A DNA stretch of 64,000 nucleotides from Trichomonas vaginalis G3 (lineage: Eukaryota > Parabasalia > Trichomonadida > Trichomonadidae), in the NCBI RefSeq assembly GCF_026262505.1, contig NC_067207.1:32394082-32458081 (forward strand), given 5' to 3'. The translations under genes and the position numbers were made by a program. The notes beneath the pieces were generated by a model that was not told where the DNA came from, made no database searches, and saw only the letters and a list, made by a program, of their open reading frames with translations. Positions 52,231 to 60,644 of the stretch are shown here, piece after piece (within the stretch, counting starts at the first letter, position 1; every line of letters starts with the position of its first letter).

Positions 52231-53805
52231 TTATTCCTCACTGTCGTCAGCTGCTAAGTTATAGTCATCTAATCTTATTATTGGTATGCCTGACTGTCTT
52301 ACTTGTATGGCAAAGCAACAATCCCTCATAAATCCAATAAGTGGCTTTGGTACGTTTTCAGTTGCTAGTTCAATAGGTCCTTTAACAGACAATTTGTATG
52401 TTATTGGAGCAGTAGATGTTTGACCTTGCTGGAAGCAAAAGTCCACTTCAGTTGGAAAACCACATAAGAAATGTGTGTTGTCATAGCTATCCCATTTATG
52501 TTCCACACTACCATCATCCACCAATGACCTCATAACATCTTCATTAAATCCTATCATATCATTGTTTGTATTGCAGGCGTTCGCAACCATTTCATAAAAT
52601 ACAGGTCCATATGATTTTTCAGGTTCTGCAGGCATATTTCCATAAGCTCCCATGGAAAGCTGAAGATATTTAAACTTAGGGTTCTCAAAATTAACATAAT
52701 AGTTGTCTTTCTTTCTAAATAGTGCCCAAATACTTTTAACATTAATAGGCGTATAAGCTGCTGTAAATGTTGCACTTGAACTATCTGTATTCTTTGAGAA
52801 TGAACCGTCCATAGGAATCCAATCCATAACTTTAACAGGAAAACATAAAGCCTCGTTTGTATAATGTTCTACAAGTTCTGTATAAATGTTAGGGTCTAAA
52901 GAGAATGACTTTGGATGAATGAAACATTCATTAAAATCCATCTTTGTTCGAAATAGTTGCTGGGTTACAGTTGTAATAGTAACTGTTCCACTAGCTTCTA
53001 TTGCCTTCGTTATCATAGTGAATGGTTCATTCCATGGAACAAATTTATTTGTCGGTGGATTTGAATCTGAAGCAAATGCAACTTTAAGAGTTGGATTGAA
53101 AGCAATGATATCATTTACAGATATAGATGTGCATTGTAAGGCGTCGCTACTGAACTTTACTTTAAGCTGAATGTTTCCTGCAAAAGCTGGAATAAATCGA
53201 ATAGCTTCTAATGGTAAAAACTTTCTAACAGGAATTCTTAAACGAAGCTTAAAATCAAATGATTTTCCTGCTGTAATTGGACCACTAACAATTTGTCCTG
53301 TTCTGCATGTTCCCGAATGACTCCATACATCTTCATGTCGAGTCTTTGAGAAAACATCTACTTTCTTTATTTGTTCGGTAGTTTGTGAGTTTGAAGTTAT
53401 ATATGCTTCTTCTCTTGCGTTGTCTTGAGAATATACGATACGACCATTTGCAAGGATTTGATATCCAGCAACTGCATAGAAAGCGTCATCGAAACCAATC
53501 CAAAATCCTGGTGGGTTTGTTTTATTGGAACCTGAACCAATTTCTTTATCTACAATAAATTGACCTTCCATTTTATACGTAATGAATGTATTGTAAAGGT
53601 CCAACATATTTTCACCAGGAGGTGAGAGATTGAATGTTACCCATGTGTTATCTTTAGCAGTTCCAGGTTGTGATGGAATCTTTGCGTCAGAATATTTTCT
53701 ATTAGTGTCACCAATTTGAACTGCATTGTCTATGATATCGAAATATGAGCGAATCTGATGAATATGCTCTGCTGGAGTAAATTCGTTTAGCTGTTCGTTC
53801 TGCAT
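52231..53805 (-). CDS. Polinton B major capsid protein (double jelly-roll), apparently whole
   Basis: A 524-residue protein. Beta-rich sequence runs throughout: NTWVTFNLSPPGENMLDLY, FDFKLRLRIPVRKFLPLEA, NIQLKVKFSSDALQC, then ANACNTNNDMIGFNEDV. It has an N-terminal helix region and an acidic end (NLAADDSEE). Length, the position beside small membrane and scaffold-like genes, and composition fit the double-jelly-roll major capsid protein of Trichomonas Mavericks. TTTTTATCTGAAG lies before the ATG. No break is seen. It differs clearly from the capsid remains of element A. Confidence 0.75.
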   Translation of the reverse strand: MQNEQLNEFTPAEHIHQIRSYFDIIDNAVQIGDTNRKYSDAKIPSQPGTAKDNTWVTFNLSPPGENMLDLYNTFITYKMEGQFIVDKEIGSGSNKTNPPGFWIGFDDAFYAVAGYQILANGRIVYSQDNAREEAYITSNSQTTEQIKKVDVFSKTRHEDVWSHSGTCRTGQIVSGPITAGKSFDFKLRLRIPVRKFLPLEAIRFIPAFAGNIQLKVKFSSDALQCTSISVNDIIAFNPTLKVAFASDSNPPTNKFVPWNEPFTMITKAIEASGTVTITTVTQQLFRTKMDFNECFIHPKSFSLDPNIYTELVEHYTNEALCFPVKVMDWIPMDGSFSKNTDSSSATFTAAYTPINVKSIWALFRKKDNYYVNFENPKFKYLQLSMGAYGNMPAEPEKSYGPVFYEMVANACNTNNDMIGFNEDVMRSLVDDGSVEHKWDSYDNTHFLCGFPTEVDFCFQQGQTSTAPITYKLSVKGPIELATENVPKPLIGFMRDCCFAIQVRQSGIPIIRLDDYNLAADDSEE

Positions 53806-53832
53806 GTATTTACTTCAGATAAAAATATCTAT

Positions 53833-54267
53833 TTACTTCATTATTCTCACTCTTCTTCTTGGCATTCGTGGTGGAAGTTGTTTCTTGACATTTTCAATGA
53901 ACTGTACATTCTCTTTTGTCTCAACTTCTTTCACTGGCGGGTCAGGGTTCTTTGACTCGGTTTGTTTTTCAATGAAATTCACGAACTTTGCAATAAGCTC
54001 TTGGTTCGTTATTGAAAGTACATCTGGCTTCTTTTCTTCTGGTTCTTTTGGTGGCTCAGTTTGAACAGAAGGTTTTATATGGGCTTCGTGGACTTCACCC
54101 TTGCCATGCACCTTAATGTTGTCGCTTTCTGCATTCGCTAATGGAACCTTTCTTTTTCCTACATATATTTTACCATCTTTACTCTGACTTACGTAATAGA
54201 AAGGATGTTGTATTCCTCCGGCGTCATTTAATATAATAGACTCTCGTTCTGATTTTGACAAGCTCAT
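53833..54267 (-). CDS. 144-aa basic-ended Polinton protein, copy 2
   Basis: Second copy of the gene at 43552-43986, with a few amino acid changes (for example SVQTEPPKEPEEKK for SIQTEKSIEPEEKK). It lies directly upstream of the whole capsid gene. Confidence 0.55.
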   Translation of the reverse strand: MSLSKSERESIILNDAGGIQHPFYYVSQSKDGKIYVGKRKVPLANAESDNIKVHGKGEVHEAHIKPSVQTEPPKEPEEKKPDVLSITNQELIAKFVNFIEKQTESKNPDPPVKEVETKENVQFIENVKKQLPPRMPRRRVRIMK

Positions 54268-54371
54268 TTTACATCGGTTAAAGTTTTAATTTTGTTTTTT
54301 ATCTGCAGTCAAATGACTCAGACAAGCCCTACGGACAAGACCCAAGGGGTCATAGATGTTGAAGCATTGAA

Positions 54372-55022
54372 TGTTTGCATAAGTATTGCTACAGTTAAAT
54401 GGTAATGTCTGACTTTAGTTATGATGTTAGCTAATGGTGAGTCTGCTTTTGACACTAAACCTTTTCCGGCGAAGTCGTCACAAACGAGCAGAGTGTTTGA
54501 AGGATACTTTTTGAAGGGGTATTTTAAAAGTTTTGATAGAATGTAGTTTGTAAGTCGTTTCATATCGTAAACTCCTGAGTATTGACGTAAGTGGTGTTTG
54601 TCAATAATTCTTTCCATCTCCTCAGAAGTCTTTTGCATTCCTGACTGTATGAACTCTACGATGGCATAATATTTCCTCTTACGTCGAATGTAACGTTGAA
54701 GAAATTCAATGAGTTCACTGTCTGGAACTTTAACGACAGAGGCTTGAACTTTTGACATAAATGTTTTCGCTGTTGAATCCATAGAGTCTGAAGTTGCTGA
54801 TATAATGATTTGGTCATAGTAAGAGTCGTTTCCTAAACGCTCTGTTATGAGTATATGACGAATGAGGTTAAATGTCTTACCTGAACCCATCTTTCCACAA
54901 TAGAAATACACACCATTTGAACAGAATTCATAATCTTTGCTGAAAGGAAGAATAAGAGAAGAGTTAAGTTTGTCTGTAGTTTCATTCATGTCTTCATCTA
55001 CATCATGTATTAAATGCTTCAT
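54372..55022 (-). pseudogene. genome-packaging ATPase of Polinton B (remains)
   Basis: Starts MKHLIHDVDEDMNETTDKL. Walker A is YCGKMGSGKTFNLI, Walker B is TLLVCDDFAGKGL, followed by the conserved Gln in TVAILMQTF. It resembles the packaging ATPase of element A (MERIIDKHHLRQYSG versus MQRILDKHHFRNKQK). It lies divergently from the next gene, sharing a short T-rich intergenic region. Not whole. Confidence 0.75.
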
Positions 55023-55038
55023 TTTATCTCCATTAAAA

Positions 55039-55920
55039 ATGCAAGTCAGAAATATTCAGAACATAGCACCGAGTCTAACTGACAAGAGTATAAAGATATA
55101 CTATGAACACGTTATGATGAAACCAACCAAAATTCAAGAAAGTCAGTATACTTATGAATATCCAAGACACTGGGTAGAGTATGTAGGAGGTGAGAAAGCT
55201 ATTGAAATCAGACAGGTTCGAAGTATTCCAGCAGGAAGAACAATATTATTGAAGAACTTTAATGTTTTGAGATATAATGATGAAACAAAGAAGCAAGATA
55301 GTTTTCCTGTTGCTGTGTATGTGAACCTAGACACAGGAGATGACATGAAAGTTTTTAACACAAAGCTTCAAACGGTAGTGAGAGAACAACTTACTGCGGA
55401 AGGACATCCATTACCTTCAGAAGTTACCATAGCATATAATTTTGAAACAAACTCAATAGATTTTAAAGTCGTCTCTGCAAAGAAGTCAGGTTTTACATTT
55501 AATGAAGCAGATGTATATTCGAATGAAAACTTCAAAGCTATTGCATGGTTAGATAATGACGATTGCTTTAAGAAAATATTTAAATTCAGTGACTCAAAGA
55601 TGTCAATAGATGACCTTCGTGGAATGTTACCATCGACGTTTACAGTTGAAGGTTCAGCAGGATTGCTTACAAGATTGTCAATTGGTGACATTTGGTCTCG
55701 TGAGAACATTGTTATAAAATCCAGTATAAGTGAATTTGCTGAAGAATCTATATTATGTCTTTCAAACTATATGTATTCGCCGCCAAAGCATTATAGTATA
55801 ACAAACTTTGTCAGTAAGTTTAACATAAGACTTGTCGAACCTTCTTCAATGAAAGATGTTGTGCTACCTAAAGATGGAAAGGATGGACTCATTATTGAGA
55901 TGATTTTAATAGCATATTAA
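55039..55920 (+). CDS. member of the 280-330-aa family (minor capsid candidate)
   Basis: A 293-residue protein starting MQVRNIQNIAPSLTDKSIK; this ATG, 16 nt from the divergent ATPase start, is preferred over an upstream in-frame ATG. It has YEYPRHWVEYVGGEKAIEI and ends DGKDGLIIEMILIAY, so it is a paralogue of the proteins at 44304-45161 and 58129-58977. Its stop touches the next start (TAA-ATG). It looks whole. Confidence 0.5.
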   Translation: MQVRNIQNIAPSLTDKSIKIYYEHVMMKPTKIQESQYTYEYPRHWVEYVGGEKAIEIRQVRSIPAGRTILLKNFNVLRYNDETKKQDSFPVAVYVNLDTGDDMKVFNTKLQTVVREQLTAEGHPLPSEVTIAYNFETNSIDFKVVSAKKSGFTFNEADVYSNENFKAIAWLDNDDCFKKIFKFSDSKMSIDDLRGMLPSTFTVEGSAGLLTRLSIGDIWSRENIVIKSSISEFAEESILCLSNYMYSPPKHYSITNFVSKFNIRLVEPSSMKDVVLPKDGKDGLIIEMILIAY

Positions 55921-56145
55921 ATGAGCTTGTTCTTGAAGGTCATTCATAATGAAATAACTGTTGTAGAAGATGTTAGCAATTGTTCAGACATTTTGAAGCG
56001 TATAGATGATATAAGAAAGAAGTTAGATAGACTGCAAAGCGGTGAGGACGAAGCCCGTGAGAACGCGTATGTTTCATTGACTTTCTCCAGTAACGAGAAC
56101 TTTTATGAGATAATATTGAAGAGAGATGATTTTAATATGGGGTAA
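55921..56145 (+). CDS. small 74-aa Polinton protein
   Basis: MSLFLKVIHNEITVVEDVS with a helical middle (ILKRIDDIRKKLDRLQSGE) and a short beta-like end. It is packed directly between its neighbours with no intergenic bases, so it is probably co-transcribed with them. Function unknown. Confidence 0.45.
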   Translation: MSLFLKVIHNEITVVEDVSNCSDILKRIDDIRKKLDRLQSGEDEARENAYVSLTFSSNENFYEIILKRDDFNMG

Positions 56146-56673
56146 ATGGTAGTTTGGGCAGCTTTAGGCGCAATGGGAACAAAAGCATTAGCATTTGGAG
56201 CAAAAGCACTTGGAGCTTATGACGCAGTAAATAAAATGAGTGGAGGAAGGGTTTCAAAGACATTAGATGCAAATAAAGGAAAGATTGGAGGCTGGGTTGC
56301 AAAGAAGTTAAGATTAAATAAAATAGGGCTCATAAATAAAGCATCCAATTTGGTTGCGACTGAGTCAGAAAATGCTTTAGGAAAGGACGATGAGTTTGCA
56401 AAACACGCAAAAGACTTTAATGACCAGATGAAAGGTGAAACAATGCATTTAAATAGAGTCGATGGAACTAAAGAAAATGTTTCTTCTCCACCAGTAGTTC
56501 TTCCGTATGGTCCCTATGGAATGTATGGAAACCCTTACGAAAGACCATTTGACCCATTGACTGGTGGAAGTAACTGGTATCATTACGGCCGAAGAAGAAA
56601 GACAGTCAAGTTGGAGACAGACGTGAAGAAAGCAACTAAAAAGAAACCAAGGAAGAGAGTTATAAAGCAATGA
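56146..56673 (+). CDS. Gly/Ala-rich amphipathic protein with basic tail (minor virion candidate)
   Basis: A 175-residue protein with a hydrophobic Gly/Ala-rich start (VVWAALGAMGTKALAFGAKA), a Lys-rich helix, a Tyr/Gly/Pro stretch (YGPYGMYGNPYERPFDPL) and a very basic C-terminus (KKATKKKPRKRVIK). The amphipathic start plus DNA-binding-like tail recalls small adenoviral core or pVI-like proteins of Polintons. Its stop is at the inner edge of the terminal repeat. The role is inferred. Confidence 0.45.
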   Translation: MVVWAALGAMGTKALAFGAKALGAYDAVNKMSGGRVSKTLDANKGKIGGWVAKKLRLNKIGLINKASNLVATESENALGKDDEFAKHAKDFNDQMKGETMHLNRVDGTKENVSSPPVVLPYGPYGMYGNPYERPFDPLTGGSNWYHYGRRRKTVKLETDVKKATKKKPRKRVIKQ

Positions 56674-57349
56674 ATTCAACGGGGTGAAAAACCGGGTGAA
56701 AAAAGAGGTGAGATTTCACCACTTCACCTAAATTTATTTTTGTGCTATGTTTTCATATGTGTGAAGGTAGTAATATCATTTATTTTTAAGTTTATTTTTT
56801 ATTTTATTTTTATATAAATGACGAAAACTATTGAGATAACAAACTACAACGGTCATGAGTTCAAGAATTTGTTCTTCGTTCCTCGTGAAAATACATTCTA
56901 TCAGATACGAGGGAGAAAGGGTAAAGTTAGTTTGAGCGTTTATGAAGGAATGAAGAATGGAAAGTTTATACAAGCATACGATACAAACGGTAAGCGTGTT
57001 TCATTAGCTTTGTCAAAACTTACTAACATTTATTTTGACAGTGACTTTGACTCTGACGATTGGAGCGACAGCAGCGATACTGAGAATATGAACTATTGTG
57101 TGAAGCACAGCAATGGGAAGAGTTGCAATACTTTTGTAAGTGAGAACGTTTATTTTTTACAGTAGTGAAGTCGTTTGTGAAAACGTTAGTGAGGTGAAGT
57201 GGTTGGCGGTTTTGTAAATATTTAAGGTTAAGTTAGTGTTGTCGTTTGTGTTGTAAAATATACGTTAACGGTTTTGTAAAGTGTCAAATTCACATATAAT
57301 GGGTAAGGAGGCTCGCAGTGCCTCCGTACACATGATATGTATACTAACT
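56650..57349. repeat. Polinton B right terminal inverted repeat
   Basis: Reverse complement of 40469-41182 with small length differences. Ends ...GTATACTAACT, followed by the target duplicate ACTTT at 57350-57354. Confidence 0.9.
56818..57165 (+). CDS. terminal-repeat-encoded protein, copy 3
   Basis: The first ~90 residues are the same as in copies 1 and 2; the C-terminal part differs (ENMNYCVKHSNGKSCNTF). It lies in the right terminal repeat. Confidence 0.5.
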   Translation: MTKTIEITNYNGHEFKNLFFVPRENTFYQIRGRKGKVSLSVYEGMKNGKFIQAYDTNGKRVSLALSKLTNIYFDSDFDSDDWSDSSDTENMNYCVKHSNGKSCNTFVSENVYFLQ

Positions 57350-57354
57350 ACTTT

Positions 57355-58110
57355 TCCTGTTTAAGGTTTCTTGTAAGTTTGTAATATTTGCAATGGTATG
57401 TGTATGTCCAACGTCACTTTTCCTGTTTAAGGTTTCTTGTAAGTTTGTAATATCAGATATAGAATGTGTATGTCCAACGGCACTTTCCTGTTTAAGGTTT
57501 CTTGTAAGTTTGTAATATCAGATATAGAATGTGTATGTCCAACGGCACTTTTCCTGTTTAAGGTTTCTTGTAAGTTTGTAATATCAGATATAGAATGTGT
57601 ATGAGTCTTATCTGCTTTTGTCTCTAATGTTTCCTTAAGACTTGGTATTTGGTTAATATAATGTATATGAGTCTTTTTAGAATATTCGTTTTCAGCTCTT
57701 GTCACTTCACTTGACATTTTATTGTCAACATATGTTTTGTCTGCTAGTTCAGGATGAGTATGTTCTTTTGTTGCATAAGCATTGTTAGCTCTTTCTTCTT
57801 CTTTTGCTATTGCATCGTCTACATATTCTTTGTCAGCTTTGTTGTCAACATCTGCTTTCAAAAGAAGTTCATTTATAGGTTTCTCGTTTAAAGTTCCTTT
57901 TGTTGGATTTATACAGACAGTATTGTTCTTATTGTCTTGAAATAAAAACTCATCTGTCATTGGGTTGATTGTCAGTTTTAAGTCACCCCCTTTCAATGAC
58001 TCAGATATCTTAGAATAGTTTGAAAAGTTTGTTGTGTTCTTATTTAGAGCTTGCATAATGAGTTGTCGGTTGTGTTGTATTTCTCTCATAGACGCTGTTT
58101 CATTTGACAT
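57355..58110 (-). pseudogene. phage-type tail-fibre protein, 5' part
   Basis: Starts MSNETASMREIQHNRQLIM, followed by an N-terminal domain (KLTINPMTDEFLFQDNKNN) and a helical linker (DNKADKEYVDDAIAKEEER). Then come H-x-H repeats: YATKEHTHPELADKTYVDN, KADKTHTHSISDITNLQET and KSAVGHTHSISDITNLQET. The remainder of the gene lies on the other side of element B at 39165-40463. The HTH(S/T)ISDI pattern is a classic phage tail-fibre repeat. Confidence 0.75.
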
Positions 58111-58128
58111 TTTTATTATAGATAAAAT
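58111..58128. promoter_or_regulatory. 18-bp divergent promoter region
   Basis: Only 18 bases separate the ATG of the fibre gene (minus) and that of the 282-residue gene (plus). They contain TTTATTATAGATAAAAT, which reads as a TTTTATCTATAATAAAA motif on the other strand. It is the smallest divergent promoter seen in the element and shows the T-rich motif on both strands. Confidence 0.5.
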
Positions 58129-58977
58129 ATGCTTCCAATAGAAAAAGAAAATTCTAGAGTTGCTACAACTAAACCATTAGATGAACTTTTTACTAATGTC
58201 GGTCAAAAGTTTGAGACAGATACCGTAAAGCATGAAGGCTATCGTTTTGACTACCCATTAAGATGGTTAAGAGACCCATCTGTCACAAAAGCTATTGGCT
58301 TTCGAAGAATAAAGTTTGTGTCTGTAGAAGATAAAAGTTTTCCATTTATTGTAAGGTTTCATATAGATTATACATCTGAAGGGCAACGAAAAATGTGGGA
58401 AGAAATTGGGCTAATACAAGTTGACCTCTCATCTTCTCTACAGGCTGCATTAAAAAATATAGAAGATAAAATAAATTCATGTTATGCAAAATATGCTGAT
58501 GAATATGCGAATACCAATAGCACACTTTATGTGAGAATTGTATATGACAAACAAAATTCACAAGTGTCATTTCAAATCTACGAAGACAATCCAAAGAAAG
58601 ACGAACAAATATATACAGAATTCACTGCAATGTCATGGTATTATTTGCAAAGAATGTTAAATCAGAAAGTTGAACCTCCTTTAGCAAATATCTACAGTCG
58701 ATATGCAAGAGATGAACCATATTTATTTAAAGATGTTTTCGACCCAGATGCTATTATTGTTCATGCTTCATTTTCTGGCGCCCAAAACTCTTTCTTATGC
58801 TTGGCAAATGACTTTTACGAAAAACCTACAAAGTTATACGAACCACCAAGTGGAAGTATTTCAGACTTTCAAGTATGGTTTACTACAGATGGAAGAAAAA
58901 GAATAATTCCATTATACCATGCGTTTTACTTAGAACTTAGTTTCATATACAACTACTATCGAACGGTAAAAATATAA
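58129..58977 (+). CDS. member of the 280-330-aa family, in element A
   Basis: A 282-residue protein with FDYPLRWLRDPSVTKAIGF near residue 50 and a C-terminus AFYLELSFIYNYYRTVKI. Paralogue of the proteins of element B at 44304-45161 and 55039-55920, so the family is shared between the two lineages. It is divergent from the fibre gene with only 18 bp between the starts, which suggests linked expression and perhaps a partnership of the two products. It looks whole. Confidence 0.5.
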   Translation: MLPIEKENSRVATTKPLDELFTNVGQKFETDTVKHEGYRFDYPLRWLRDPSVTKAIGFRRIKFVSVEDKSFPFIVRFHIDYTSEGQRKMWEEIGLIQVDLSSSLQAALKNIEDKINSCYAKYADEYANTNSTLYVRIVYDKQNSQVSFQIYEDNPKKDEQIYTEFTAMSWYYLQRMLNQKVEPPLANIYSRYARDEPYLFKDVFDPDAIIVHASFSGAQNSFLCLANDFYEKPTKLYEPPSGSISDFQVWFTTDGRKRIIPLYHAFYLELSFIYNYYRTVKI

Positions 58978-58981
58978 TTTT

Positions 58982-59224
58982 TTAATACGGTTGAGGTGTT
59001 GGATTTGGTTGCCAACTAGACTGTGGTGCAGGTTCAGGCTGTTGTATAACAGGAGCTTGCTCTTCTGGTTCAGGGTCTTTAGGTATAATACCAACAAACT
59101 GACCTACTCTTTTACCAATATTTTTGACACCGTTCCATACTCCTCTTCCGACAGATTTTTATTCCATTCCATATACCTCTTCCAACTCTTCTGAAAAGTT
59201 TCCAATACTACTGAAGAAACCCAT
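58982..59224 (-). pseudogene. small Gly-rich/Pro-Gln-rich protein (remains)
   Basis: Begins MGFFSSIGNFSEELEEVYG; a later part reads VWNGVKNIGKRVGQFVGII followed by a Pro/Gln-rich tail (PAPQSSWQPNPTPQPY). The amphipathic Gly/Val/Lys segment is like that of the protein at 37804-38238. Broken. Confidence 0.4.
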
Positions 59225-59241
59225 TTACTACGTGTAAAAAT

Positions 59242-59601
59242 CTAATGTCCGCCTAGTCTCTTACGTTTCCTGTTGAGTTCCATAGCATTCTTTAACTGGA
59301 GCTCATAAATTCTGTTTCTCCTCTGGTAGAAAACATATTCTGGGTCAACTCCTGTGTCGCATCATCTGCATAAAGTTGTTTATATCCACTTCAGGGTTTG
59401 TATAAAACTCTTTCCATTCATATTTGCATACCATGGTGGCAACCTAACGCAGCGTCATTTGACATGGCAGTTTGCATTGTACATCTGTGGCACTTGACCA
59501 TAGTTTTGCCATTGCAGTTTTGTATTCTAACTTCATTTGGAATATTCTCTGGGTTTGGTTGTCCAGGTTGCTGTGCATTCGCTAAGTTTCTGTGTGTCCA
59601 T
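59242..59601 (-). pseudogene. small Polinton protein (remains)
   Basis: A coding stretch starting MDTQKLSECTATWTTKPRE and ending with a basic helix (RRNRIYELQLKNAMELNRK). No family recognised; broken. Confidence 0.35.
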
Positions 59602-59869
59602 TTAATATTAGATAAAAATATCTCTTACGAGTACATATGCTGAACATTTGCAGGCATTGGTTCATCTTCATATTCTCTGTACTTTTTCTGCCACGTCAAA
59701 TAAATAAATGACACAATGGAAAAAAACCTAAACAAGTAGTCCTATTTCAAACCACATTTACTTACTAATAAAATTTCTTTATTGTGACACTTTCTCCAGT
59801 TTATAGGACCTCTCTCATATTCTATCTTGTCATATATAAAACTCATAGTCATGTATGTCCTCTAACCTC
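59602..59869. other. short stretch with no supported gene
   Basis: A ~30-residue minus-strand frame (LTWQKKYREYEDEPMPANV) is visible near 59632-59710 but is too short to support. The rest holds no recognised feature except the possible last codons of the methyltransferase gene. Confidence 0.35.
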
Positions 59870-60559
59870 TCAAACGGTTTCCAAACCACTTTTATCGGAT
59901 GTAAAGTAAAAGCATGGATGGTTATGTATAACGTCTAAAGTTTCTAAAGAGTCTCTCAAAGTCCAGTCTACTTGGTATTGAAAATCCCATGTGTTATAGA
60001 ACGGCGGGTCCACTATAAAGAAAACATTTTCCTTGTCTTTATATTTTTCATACAACTCTGTCCAATGACATCTCACAAACTCTATACCCTCAATATATTT
60101 TTCTATGTTCTCTTTGAAAACATTTGTATAGTTAAGATATAAAACTTTTGACATAAGTGTTTCAATGTCATGAACTCTTATAGCACCACTATATAATAGT
60201 CTAGCAGATATACTATCCCAGTCTATATATTCTGCTTTTTTCAAAACCTCTCTCACAATATTTTTCTTATCTAATGGTATACGTTCCATCTTACCTATAG
60301 GTATCTTTTCTTTTAACTCAGTCAATATATTGTTTGTGTCTGAAATATGTTTGAGACGGTCCATATAGTTGTCGAAGTCATTGCATATAATCTTTGAGTC
60401 AGGAAATACGGTATGACATAAATGGGATATATAGAAACTTCCACCGAACAAATCTACAAATGTTAGACCATTCGGTAGTTTCTTAAGTTCTCTCAATATA
60501 ATATCTTTACATCTACTCTTATTTCCAAAGAACGGTAACGGTGGTTTTGTAAAATTCAT
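59870..60559 (-). CDS. N6-adenine DNA methyltransferase (Dam/D12 class)
   Basis: At least 229 residues. The N-terminal PFFGNKSRCKDII and FVDLFGGSFYIS form the AdoMet-binding region, NDFDNYMDRLKHI follows, and the catalytic motif is VDPPFYNTW (DPPY-type, with Phe for Tyr). These identify a D12-class adenine-N6 methyltransferase. It might mark the element's DNA or protect it from a nuclease. It is the last gene before the right terminal repeat of A, with TTATATATAATAA just before its ATG. The frame ends at KSGLETV; D12 enzymes usually run a little longer, so the very C-terminus is uncertain. Confidence 0.75.
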   Translation of the reverse strand: MNFTKPPLPFFGNKSRCKDIILRELKKLPNGLTFVDLFGGSFYISHLCHTVFPDSKIICNDFDNYMDRLKHISDTNNILTELKEKIPIGKMERIPLDKKNIVREVLKKAEYIDWDSISARLLYSGAIRVHDIETLMSKVLYLNYTNVFKENIEKYIEGIEFVRCHWTELYEKYKDKENVFFIVDPPFYNTWDFQYQVDWTLRDSLETLDVIHNHPCFYFTSDKSGLETV

Positions 60560-60644
60560 TTATATATAATAATAAAAATGTTTTTACCCGAAAAGTGACA
60601 GAAAAGTGACAAAACATGAAAACATATATAATTTGTGAAAAGTG

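Larger units (their letters stand above)
50694..54371. repeat. second Polinton terminus and 3.6-kb direct duplication, copy 2
   Basis: A third AGTTAGTATACATATC terminus starts at 50694, inside the KilA-N gene, and is followed by a near-identical copy of 40469-44090. The outer ~30 bp differ slightly from the other two termini (GGGTACTGAGGC instead of GTGTACGGAGGC). It marks a third Polinton copy (element C) that inserted into B. The right-hand end of C was not found as a separate end. Confidence 0.85.
40469..57349. mobile_element. Polinton/Maverick element B (fossil), inserted in the fibre gene of A
   Basis: The element starts AGTTAGTATACATATC and ends with the reverse complement, with ~700-bp terminal inverted repeats and a 5-bp target duplication ACTTT. 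It carries capsid, packaging ATPase, family-B polymerase, KilA-N and minor capsid-like genes; no integrase was recognised. A third Polinton end lies inside it at 50694, followed by a second copy of the first 3.6 kb. It is broken at many places, mainly in the polymerase, and rearranged, but several genes look whole. The near-identity of the repeats suggests recent activity. Confidence 0.9.
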
